Shown in pieces: positions 57,190 through 64,000 of a stretch of DNA of 64,000 nt. Each line of letters opens with the position of its first letter. Positions within the stretch are counted from its first letter, which is position 1. A model generated the notes under the pieces. It made no database searches. It saw only the letters and a list, made by a program, of their open reading frames with translations, and was not told the DNA's origin. This DNA is from Pseudanabaena sp. UWO311 (GTDB lineage: Bacteria > Cyanobacteriota > Cyanobacteriia > Pseudanabaenales > Pseudanabaenaceae): NCBI RefSeq assembly GCF_006937785.1, contig NZ_SJEE01000002.1, forward strand, positions 1 through 64,000. The letters run 5' to 3'. The position numbers were made by a program, and so were the translations under genes.

Positions 57190-58477
57190 GGGAGCGTAAA
57201 GCCTCCATTGAATCCCACACTTTGCTAAATGCTTTGATAATCAAGTCTATATCTTTATCTGTCAGGTCATAAACACACATACCAATACTAAGATAGGACA
57301 TATCATTTAGTTCTTCAGCGACAGGGCAAATGCCCCGACTGTAGTTTACCTCTCGGTGACAAATTTCTGAAGTCCAAGGAAAGCCCTTGGAGCCATAAGC
57401 AATCTTTTTTTGATACATCGGCAATAGATGCAAGTTCTGGTAGTGGTTCCCAACTGGTACACCTTCTGCTTGAAGCGCAGCCCAAATTTTGTCTCGGCTC
57501 ACTCCAAGTAAATTTACGTCCAAAATGAGGGGATACACATAATAGACGTGGGTGCAGTCTGGTTGGATTACAGGAATCCTTAGTCCAGATAGGTTTCTTA
57601 ATCCTGCACTTAGTCGATTAGCAAGGCGTTGACGAGAAGCAACTAGTCCTTGTAATTTCTTTAATTGCTCAATTCCGATCGCACATTCAATCTCACCTAA
57701 ACGGAAGTTGTAACCAATCATATTAGTAAGATCGGTAACACCCTTATCTTCGACAACAGCCTCAGCATGGTTACGAATAAGTCGCATTCGTTCGGCAAGT
57801 TCATCGTCATCCGTAACTAAGATGCCACCTTCGCCTGTGTGAATATGCTTGTGATAGTTGAGGCTATAACCACCAATATGAGCTAAAGTGCCTGCATACT
57901 TACCTTTGTACATAGCAGCAGGAGATTGGGCAGTGTCGGAAATAACTTTAAGTCCATATTTGGCTGCGATCGCCATTAGAACATCCATATTTGCCGAATG
58001 CCCGAAAATATCCACTACCATAATCGCTTTGGTGTAAGGAGTGATATTGGCTTCCACGGATTTTGGATCTAAATTAAAAGTCTCTGGCTCAATATCTGCA
58101 AACACAGGTATGGCGTTCCAATGCAGAATTGCTGTCGCACTAGCACACATTGTCCAAGGACTAACAATCACCTCATCCCCCGGCTCAATAGCGATCGCAC
58201 CAACCGCCGCGATTAAACCTGAAGTCCATGAATTAACTGTAATCGCATTTCTGACCCCAAAATAAGACTCACAGGCTCGTTCAAATTCCTGAACCTTAAC
58301 GCCACCATAAAAGTCTTCGTGCCAAGTTCCCAAAAACTGAGATAAAACGCCGCTTTCAATCACTTGTTTAGCAGCTTCTACTTCTTCTACGCCAATCGGG
58401 TTATAGCGTTTAAAGGCAGTTGAGATCGTTTTAGTTCCCCCAAGCAAGGCAAGTTTTTCGGTGTTGGCTGATGTCAT
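57182..58477 (-). CDS. DegT/DnrJ/EryC1/StrS aminotransferase
   Basis: This 431-aa PLP enzyme has the family motif YSLNYHKHIHTGEGGILVTD with the PLP-binding Lys in N-Y-H-K, and EVIVSPWTMCASATAILHWN and GYNFRLGEIECAIGIEQLKK. It would transaminate a keto sugar, providing the amine acetylated by the GNAT gene. It could fill the PseC step, but the N-terminal LALLGGTKTISTAFKRYNPI resembles StsC/RifK-like relatives, so the sugar is not certain. Confidence 0.88.
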   Translation of the reverse strand: MTSANTEKLALLGGTKTISTAFKRYNPIGVEEVEAAKQVIESGVLSQFLGTWHEDFYGGVKVQEFERACESYFGVRNAITVNSWTSGLIAAVGAIAIEPGDEVIVSPWTMCASATAILHWNAIPVFADIEPETFNLDPKSVEANITPYTKAIMVVDIFGHSANMDVLMAIAAKYGLKVISDTAQSPAAMYKGKYAGTLAHIGGYSLNYHKHIHTGEGGILVTDDDELAERMRLIRNHAEAVVEDKGVTDLTNMIGYNFRLGEIECAIGIEQLKKLQGLVASRQRLANRLSAGLRNLSGLRIPVIQPDCTHVYYVYPLILDVNLLGVSRDKIWAALQAEGVPVGNHYQNLHLLPMYQKKIAYGSKGFPWTSEICHREVNYSRGICPVAEELNDMSYLSIGMCVYDLTDKDIDLIIKAFSKVWDSMEALRSHV

Positions 58478-58489
58478 AGTTTTATGGTT

Positions 58490-59476
58490 CTACTGAATGG
58501 GAATGGCTTGCTTAATTTGTTCACACAGATATTGGGTAAGTAGGGCTGATTCACCTGTGCTAGCTAGGCTATCTCCTTGTGCGATCGCCCGATAAATATT
58601 ATCAACGGCTTGCGACATGGCATGGGGATAATTGCCTTGACATCTAACACTATCAGCAAGTACTTGATAACCTTTAAAAGTGTCACTATCGGTAACCTGA
58701 CGACTACGCCAAAACATCCCACCATCTTCCATCACTAATACCCCTGTTGAGAATATAAATTGCAGCTCAAAGATCGCATAATCTTGAGCATTTGCAGCCA
58801 CAATATGAACTGGACATCCATCTTTAGTTTCTAACCACATTGGTACAGTTGGATCATGCTCAAAAAAATCTTGAATTGGCTTGCCGACTTTGACAATATG
58901 TATTGTACCCAGCAAAAAATTCAGTAGATCTAATAGGTGAGAACCATTGTTTAACAGTCCCTTGTTATAAACACCAATCACTGACCTTAGCTGCCCAAAA
59001 CGTCCATTCTTGATATCAGTTTGTAATTGAGAAACGTCTTGATCCCAACGACGGGTATAGTTTATAGCCATCTGAATATAAGTTTTTTGACATTCTAGAA
59101 CAAGTCTTTCTGTTTCCAAAGCAGATGTTGTAACGGGCTTTTCGCAAAAAATCAACTTGGGTTTCAGACTTATGGATATATCAAGATCATGAGCATGGCA
59201 GGTGGTAGGAGAACAAATACTGATTACATCAAACTCATGACTGCAATTCAATACTTCATCAATTGCCCGAAACCCTACAGGAATAGACCAAAATCCCATG
59301 AACTCTTCACGAACTAAATCATTTGGTTCTACACAGGCTGTAATCTGATAGCGCTGATCCTGAGTATAGGCTCCAGCATGAGTAAAAGGTAAATCCGCAC
59401 TGGGACGATTCATGTCAAATCTACCCGCAATATTGCCACACCCAACAATCAGAACATTTAGAGGAATTAAATTCAT
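58490..59476 (-). CDS. Gfo/Idh/MocA family oxidoreductase
   Basis: This 328-aa protein has the Rossmann start VLIVGCGNIAGRFDMNR, the conserved SICSPTTCHAHDL, LIFCEKPVTTSALETERLVL (E-K-P) and INYTRRWDQDVS (Y-x-R-R). These dehydrogenases oxidise or reduce sugar carbons with NAD(P). Next to the DegT aminotransferase, it could supply the keto intermediate for transamination in a route not using a PseB-type dehydratase (inference). Confidence 0.87.
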   Translation of the reverse strand: MNLIPLNVLIVGCGNIAGRFDMNRPSADLPFTHAGAYTQDQRYQITACVEPNDLVREEFMGFWSIPVGFRAIDEVLNCSHEFDVISICSPTTCHAHDLDISISLKPKLIFCEKPVTTSALETERLVLECQKTYIQMAINYTRRWDQDVSQLQTDIKNGRFGQLRSVIGVYNKGLLNNGSHLLDLLNFLLGTIHIVKVGKPIQDFFEHDPTVPMWLETKDGCPVHIVAANAQDYAIFELQFIFSTGVLVMEDGGMFWRSRQVTDSDTFKGYQVLADSVRCQGNYPHAMSQAVDNIYRAIAQGDSLASTGESALLTQYLCEQIKQAIPIQ

Positions 59477-59514
59477 TTACAGTTCAACCTAAAAATTGAT
59501 GACTCAGTAAAGTC

Positions 59515-60138
59515 TTAGTTCTTTTCAAACAACCACCATGTTATGTCATCAAACCCAGCAGAATCATAGATATGTCCCCATAGAAATCCATAGTCAACTA
59601 AGCTCACACTAAAATTTTCAATAAATAGTTTTCCAAAATCACGTTTAAACAATTTATCTTTCTCTCCCTGATATTCAATTGAAATCGGTGTTCGATTAAA
59701 ATATTCACCCATCAAAATATATTTGGATGAATACCAAAACATTTTTTCCATATGTGTAAGTAGTTGATCTGGGTTAATATGAATTAGAACCCCCATCGTA
59801 AAGACTAAATCAAAAGAGTTAGAGTCAAACGATGAATCTAAAATTGCGCCATTAAAAGCATGGTTAATTTCATGTCGGGAGATCACAAAGTTAAATGCAG
59901 GTTCACTAATTTCAATAATTGAAGGTTGCGCATTAGGTAAAATCTGCTTGATTTGTTCAATATTTCGACCAATATTGCAACCACATTCTAAAAACGTGTT
60001 TATCTCCCCGTGAATGTTCGCAAGTATCTTTGCCCATACTTTAGCTCCTAGATTGTGATCAAACTCATGATTTTTTTTGATGTAGTCTTCAGCATATGTC
60101 ATTGCCCAAAACTCTTCTTGTCCACTATTGAATGGCAT
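59515..60138 (-). CDS. Pseudaminic-acid-biosynthesis-associated methylase
   Basis: This 207-aa class I methyltransferase matches the Pse-associated methylase family (TIGR03587-like). It begins with QEEFWAMTYAEDYIKKNHEF, then FLECGCNIGRNIEQIKQILP (motif I with E-C-G), FDLVFTMGVLIHINPDQLLT and YFNRTPISIEYQGEKDKLFK. It often sits within pse operons; a methylated Pse or a related product is implied. It follows PseF after a short gap. Confidence 0.88.
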   Translation of the reverse strand: MPFNSGQEEFWAMTYAEDYIKKNHEFDHNLGAKVWAKILANIHGEINTFLECGCNIGRNIEQIKQILPNAQPSIIEISEPAFNFVISRHEINHAFNGAILDSSFDSNSFDLVFTMGVLIHINPDQLLTHMEKMFWYSSKYILMGEYFNRTPISIEYQGEKDKLFKRDFGKLFIENFSVSLVDYGFLWGHIYDSAGFDDITWWLFEKN

Positions 60139-60163
60139 AAGCTTACTGTCCCTACTAATTATT

Positions 60164-60859
60164 TTAGGATTTCCTATTTATGATCATAGGCGCAATCATC
60201 TCAGCCCGTATCCAATCTTCTTCATTATCAATATCCTGTACAGACCATCTTGGTATCAGTACGGGTACAGAATGACGATCAAAAACGCGTTTGTTCTCTA
60301 GCCAAGCCGATGGTTGTCCCCAATAAAATTGTCCTGCATCATGCAAAGCTCTAGGTAAATCTTGAGAACGAGTTGAAAAATGCTCTGGGAAGAACATCTC
60401 GATACCGCCATCAGGATGTTCGCTGAATGCCCGAAAGATCGGTGCAGCAAAATCTGTTGCCGAAAAAGCGTATGCCCAGTTACCAGACTCTAATGTTTGC
60501 CAAGCTTGTCTAAGAGCTTCTACTTGGATAAAAGGAGCTGTTGCATAAATACAACAAACAGCAGAAATTTGCCAACCTTGATCGATAAACCATTGGGTGG
60601 CATGGGCAATCACCTCGGTTGTACCTGTGTAATCATTGGCAAGCTCTGCGGGGCGTATGAACGGAACTTCTGCACCATATTGTGTGGCGATTTCAGTAAT
60701 TTCATCGTCATCAGTAGAAACGATAATTTTATCAAATAGTTCAGAAGCGATCGCCTTCTCAATTGACCACGCAATCATAGGCTTTCCAAAAAATATCTTA
60801 ATATTTTTTCTCGGAATACGTTTGCTTCCTCCTCGTGCAGGAATCACAGCAATTTTCAT
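60164..60859 (-). CDS. pseF: Pseudaminic acid cytidylyltransferase (PseF)
   Basis: This 231-aa CMP-sugar synthetase has the start MKIAVIPARGGSKRIPRKNI (CTP-binding R-G-G-S-K-R), IIVSTDDDEITEIATQYGAE and VCCIYATAPFIQVEALRQAW, with LPRALHDAGQFYWGQ near the C-terminus, all matching PseF/NeuA. It activates pseudaminic acid as CMP-Pse. ATG 60859 is used, since 60883 would give an N-terminus not seen in the family. It is the 5'-most gene of the minus-strand cluster. Confidence 0.92.
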   Translation of the reverse strand: MKIAVIPARGGSKRIPRKNIKIFFGKPMIAWSIEKAIASELFDKIIVSTDDDEITEIATQYGAEVPFIRPAELANDYTGTTEVIAHATQWFIDQGWQISAVCCIYATAPFIQVEALRQAWQTLESGNWAYAFSATDFAAPIFRAFSEHPDGGIEMFFPEHFSTRSQDLPRALHDAGQFYWGQPSAWLENKRVFDRHSVPVLIPRWSVQDIDNEEDWIRAEMIAPMIINRKS

Positions 60860-61047
60860 AAAATTTCCCCTGAATATGTCCATAAAAGCTCAGCACTATT
60901 ATTCTCAGGTGTTGCATGTATTCAGAACGATCAAGAGTTAATAAGCAAAAAATTTAGACTAAAACTCCTACTAGTTAAGGGATGAAAATCCATAACTGTT
61001 TACAACCATGCTGAACATAGACAACACCAACGAGATCGCCAGTCGAG

Positions 61048-62943
61048 TCAAAAGCTACAAGCTTGGTTTAACCAAATCGTTTCCTCCTCTGTGAGCAAAG
61101 GCGATAATTTCTGTACAACAGATGCATAGTAACTTTCTAGCCATGAGATTTGTTGAGGGTTGAGCTTGCTGCGATCGATCAGTTTCTTGTCAAAGGGAAT
61201 ATAGGTCAAGGATTCAAACTCGTACCAAGGAGTTTTATTGGGATTTGACTTCTGAGGACTGTCTGATTCCTGCTCGAATTCTTTTACAAAATAGAGATTT
61301 TCCAAGCGAATACCACCCCACTGAGGTTCATAGTAGCCTGGTTCGATGCTATTGATTGTACCCAGATCGAGAGATTGATTAACGCGCTTACTAATACCAT
61401 TTGGGCCCTCATGGACATTGAGAAATACACCTACGCCGTGACCAGTACCATGTCCAAAATCTAGGCAACTTTGCCACATTGAAGAACGGGCAATACCATC
61501 GATTTGGCTACCTGTCGTGCCTTTGGGGAATTTTTGCATTGCGCAATTAATATGCGATTTTAGAACTTCCGTATAGCGATCGCATTGCTCATCTGTAGGC
61601 TTACCAATGCTAATGGCACGAGTATCATCGGTAGTCCCGCCGTAAAATTGTGAACCAGAATCTAACAGCAGCAATTCGCCATGAAGAAGTTTGCAATCAG
61701 GATTAGGATTACTGTAGTGGACAATCGAGCCATTCGCACCTGTGCCTGCAATCGTGGGGAAGCTGAGATCGTAGAAACCCTCTTGCTGTTTATATAAACC
61801 TTCAATTTTATTAGCAACATCACGTTCACTGATGGTATTGCCAACACCAATCTGTTCTTCTATCCATTTGAGAGTAAGAGTTTTGGCGAGGCTAGCCTTG
61901 AGGTTAGCTTGTTGCATTTGGGCGATTTCTACAGCATTTTTGTGTGCTTTGAAAGTCTCGATTGGGTGTTCAGCACCAACTATTTTCGCTTTGACATCTT
62001 TAAGTTGTAGATATGTGCCATAGGTGGTTTGAGCGATCGCAACCAGTACATTCTTCTGTTCAGCAACTAGCGATCGCAAAGTGGGAATGTATTGCTCGTA
62101 ATCGAGAATTTGCACCTGTACAGCCAAAGCCTGACGCACTGGTTCATCAATGCGCGATGTATTTGTAAAGAGATATGCATCAGTTGTAGTGACGATCGCA
62201 TAGCTAATAAATACAGGATTGCACTCAACATCGCGACCGCGCAAATTGTAAAGCCATGCAATCTGATCGAGCTTAGTCACAGGTAAAATTGCGGCTTTCT
62301 TTTTGTCCATTACTTCACGGACGCGCTCTAATTTTTTGGCTAAACTCTCTCCAGTAACTGAGTCAGGAAGTGTAATTACGGGTTGATCACCAAAAGGTGG
62401 AATAGGTTCGCTTTCTATCCAAGGACTTTGCGATCGCACAGCATCTACTAAGTTTTCGACAATCGGAACTATCTCTACTCCAGCATTGCCCAAGCTTTCT
62501 GAGAAACGCCGATATTGAGCGACAGTAATCGTAAAGGGGTCAAGACCTAATCTTAAGGTTTGCAATTGTTTTGTTGCTCTTTGACCAAGTTCCTCAAGCA
62601 CTTCTTCTACGGTTTGATGTGCTTCTAGACCAACTTTGCAGACCTTTTGGAGATTCGCATCTACTTGCATATCCGCTTGCTCGTAATAGCGTGAGTCCAC
62701 AAATACCCAAGCCTTATCAGTGCTGATTAAAAAATCACCTGCAGAGCCAGTAAAGCCACTAATCCATTGACGACGTTGTTTGGCTTCGGGCAAATATTCG
62801 TTGAGATGCTCATCAGCTGAAGGGACAAAATAGGCATCTAACTTATGTTTGGCGAGTTGCGATCGCAGAGCGGCAAATTTCTGAGCAGTTCCTTGTAATT
62901 CAATAAATGGGGTTTCTGCGGGTAAAGTCTGCAATAAAACCAT
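61048..62943 (-). CDS. Aminopeptidase P family (M24) metallopeptidase
   Basis: This 631-aa protein has an N-terminal creatinase-like domain (LRSQLAKHKLDAYFVPSADE) and a C-terminal pita-bread domain. The metal ligands are in DSGSQFYGGTTDDTRAISIG (two Asp), HGTGHGVGVFLNVHEGP (His), SIEPGYYEPQ (Glu) and GGIRLEN (Glu). It should cleave X-Pro N-terminal bonds. The C-terminus has a domain found in long aminopeptidase P of plants and cyanobacteria. The length (about 600 aa) fits that long form. Confidence 0.92.
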   Translation of the reverse strand: MVLLQTLPAETPFIELQGTAQKFAALRSQLAKHKLDAYFVPSADEHLNEYLPEAKQRRQWISGFTGSAGDFLISTDKAWVFVDSRYYEQADMQVDANLQKVCKVGLEAHQTVEEVLEELGQRATKQLQTLRLGLDPFTITVAQYRRFSESLGNAGVEIVPIVENLVDAVRSQSPWIESEPIPPFGDQPVITLPDSVTGESLAKKLERVREVMDKKKAAILPVTKLDQIAWLYNLRGRDVECNPVFISYAIVTTTDAYLFTNTSRIDEPVRQALAVQVQILDYEQYIPTLRSLVAEQKNVLVAIAQTTYGTYLQLKDVKAKIVGAEHPIETFKAHKNAVEIAQMQQANLKASLAKTLTLKWIEEQIGVGNTISERDVANKIEGLYKQQEGFYDLSFPTIAGTGANGSIVHYSNPNPDCKLLHGELLLLDSGSQFYGGTTDDTRAISIGKPTDEQCDRYTEVLKSHINCAMQKFPKGTTGSQIDGIARSSMWQSCLDFGHGTGHGVGVFLNVHEGPNGISKRVNQSLDLGTINSIEPGYYEPQWGGIRLENLYFVKEFEQESDSPQKSNPNKTPWYEFESLTYIPFDKKLIDRSKLNPQQISWLESYYASVVQKLSPLLTEEETIWLNQACSF

Positions 62944-63001
62944 GAAGTTTTGGAGAATATAATTTGGGCTATGAAAATTCTAACCTAAGTACATCATCAC
63001 A

Positions 63002-63034
63002 AAATAAAGGCGGCGCGAAGCGCCGCCTTTATTT
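63002..63034. terminator. Bidirectional intrinsic terminator
   Basis: AAATAAAGGCGGCGC and GCGCCGCCTTTATTT pair perfectly over 15 bp around GAA, with an A-tract before and a T-tract after. It lies between the aminopeptidase start and the DUF4278-like gene stop. Confidence 0.85.
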
Positions 63035-63562
63035 TTAATCTACATAAGAGCCACGGTATTTGATCCGTTCTTTGGGCTTGGCTGACTTTTGAGATTCTCT
63101 GGCGGCTGAGAGAGAATCTCGGAAATCTTGTGAGGATTCGTCTGCAATACTTGCAACATTTGCTCCTCGATATTTAATCACAGGCAGAGCATCGTCAACA
63201 TTTTTTTGATCGTTTTGAATCGCCAAGTCTTCTGGTTTATAGCGACTCCCTCGATACTGCATGACTTCAATTTCTTCTTTAACAGTCCCATTGAATTCAT
63301 CTTGATTAAGGGACGAAGCACTAGGCTGATAAGGTTTATCAGGATTTCGTGATTTGGGTGGTGTGTAAAGCTTACCCAAAACTTTGAAACAAAAATAGGG
63401 CAGCCCCATAGCAATCACGAGAATCACCAACAGCGAATCTATCTGCGTCAAAGCATCAGAAATAATGTCTATGTGATTTGAGGAAGCCCACATCGAAATC
63501 ATTGAAAAAACTGTGACTGCCGAGGCAACTTGTAAAGTGCGATAAATAAAAGACTTTTTCAT
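63035..63562 (-). CDS. Membrane protein with YRG motifs (DUF4278-like)
   Basis: This 175-aa protein has two N-terminal hydrophobic segments (LQVASAVTVFSMISMWASS and LLVILVIAMGLPYFCF), then a soluble tail with three repeated YRG motifs: MQYRGSRYKPED, IKYRGANVAS and IKYRGSYVD at the end. The YRG repeat is the hallmark of the cyanobacterial DUF4278 motif, of unknown function. The spacing of 40-50 residues and Glu/Lys-rich linkers suggest a peripheral binding tail. Confidence 0.75.
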   Translation of the reverse strand: MKKSFIYRTLQVASAVTVFSMISMWASSNHIDIISDALTQIDSLLVILVIAMGLPYFCFKVLGKLYTPPKSRNPDKPYQPSASSLNQDEFNGTVKEEIEVMQYRGSRYKPEDLAIQNDQKNVDDALPVIKYRGANVASIADESSQDFRDSLSAARESQKSAKPKERIKYRGSYVD

Positions 63563-63772
63563 GGACGATTAGCCACAATTACCTTGAATGAACTTTACGT
63601 AATTGCATCGTAATCACTTGCGCTTAACAGATACGCTTACAAATACAATTAGCGACGTATATTACTAACATAACCTTCATTGACGATCTTAATCGCTATA
63701 TTCGCTACGATTTTTGGTAGGGTTTAAGGGGCAGATTAGTAAATAAGCAACTTTATAACTGGGCGAATACAA

Positions 63773-64000
63773 ATGCAGGAATGGATTACTAATACCATGA
63801 ACTCCCTAGGCTATCTGGGGATCGGGCTACTGATGTTTTTAGAAAATCTGTTTCCACCAATTCCTTCAGAGTTGATTATGCCTTTGGCGGGATATACAGC
63901 AACTTTTCCGAATACACAAATTCAGGTTATTCCTGCGATCGCGGCGGGAGTAATTGGTACGATCTTGGGTGCGATCCCTTGGTACTATGCAGGACTATTG
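63773..64000 (+). CDS. DedA family membrane protein (5' part; runs off right edge)
   Basis: From ATG 63773 the frame is open for 76 codons to the window end. The visible part reads YLGIGLLMFLENLFPPIPSE and LIMPLAGYTATFPN, then AIAAGVIGTILGAIPWYYAG; the E-N-x-x-P-P-I-P-S-E motif is the DedA/Tvp38 signature. DedA proteins are membrane-lipid scramblases or flippases needed for membrane homeostasis. Only the N-terminal third is in the window. Confidence 0.9.
   Translation, partial: MQEWITNTMNSLGYLGIGLLMFLENLFPPIPSELIMPLAGYTATFPNTQIQVIPAIAAGVIGTILGAIPWYYAGLL

Noticed and set aside
61008-61094. Small plus-strand reading frame (28 aa) beside the PseF-aminopeptidase gap
   Set aside because: No ribosome site, overlaps the aminopeptidase end, and no recognisable sequence; probably chance.
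1-64000. tRNA, rRNA or riboswitch genes
   Set aside because: I scanned for typical tRNA stems and conserved riboswitch cores and saw none convincing. A covariance search would be needed to exclude them.

Overview
This window reads as a chromosomal stretch of a non-marine cyanobacterium, most likely Pseudanabaena-like. The base composition is AT-leaning and the octamer GCGATCGC (HIP1) is scattered throughout genes and spacers. Several genes are cyanobacterial in type: DevA/DevB/DevC exporter subunits, a DUF4278-like YRG-motif protein and many HIP1-bounded spacer repeats. The genus is an inference; no rRNA or tRNA gene was found.

Region 1 (about 1-36.7 kb) is a mosaic of small regulator-plus-enzyme modules on both strands. 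It carries ten transcription factors (3 TetR, 3 MarR, 2 AraC, 1 LysR, 1 HxlR) next to reductases, SDRs, acetyltransferases, hydrolases, methyltransferases and small membrane proteins. Within it are: a two-gene OLD-type ATPase plus DUF4276/TOPRIM-like pair followed by an RNA ligase (candidate defence/repair locus, 10.0-12.6 kb); a MazF-type toxin-antitoxin pair (16 kb); a split DevB/DevC/DevA exporter locus with a UGT-type glycosyltransferase and a GAP/Sap membrane protein (17.1-24.2 kb), which suggests glycolipid synthesis and export; an AAC(3)-I-type aminoglycoside acetyltransferase homologue; and an EVE-MarR operon behind a perfect operator palindrome. Spacers are filled with an alternating HIP1-bounded repeat family (modules A and B), always in the same orientation, plus a second family (C). 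One C copy is interrupted by a 113-bp MITE-like insert with TA duplication. Two attC-like sites and two copies of a decayed coding remnant point to integron-cassette-like or similar site-specific exchange near 0.2-3 kb and 34.6 kb.

Region 2 (36.8-60.9 kb) is a single 24-gene minus-strand surface-polysaccharide cluster. The 5' part (transcription order) holds PseF, a Pse-associated methylase, a Gfo/Idh/MocA oxidoreductase, a DegT aminotransferase and a GNAT. The middle holds two N-acetyl-sugar amidotransferases flanking HisH and a HisF-like protein that lacks both catalytic aspartates, then PseG and PseI. The 3' part holds an ABC flippase, glycosyltransferases, an acetyltransferase, an epimerase and methyltransferases. 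Together these should make, modify (amidine/amide, methyl, acetyl) and assemble a nonulosonic-acid-containing glycan, with flipping by the ABC protein. PseB is not in the window. The A/B repeats stop exactly at the edge of this cluster.

Region 3 (61.0-64 kb) is ordinary chromosome: an aminopeptidase P family protease, a bidirectional terminator, a DUF4278-like membrane protein and the start of a DedA protein that runs off the window.
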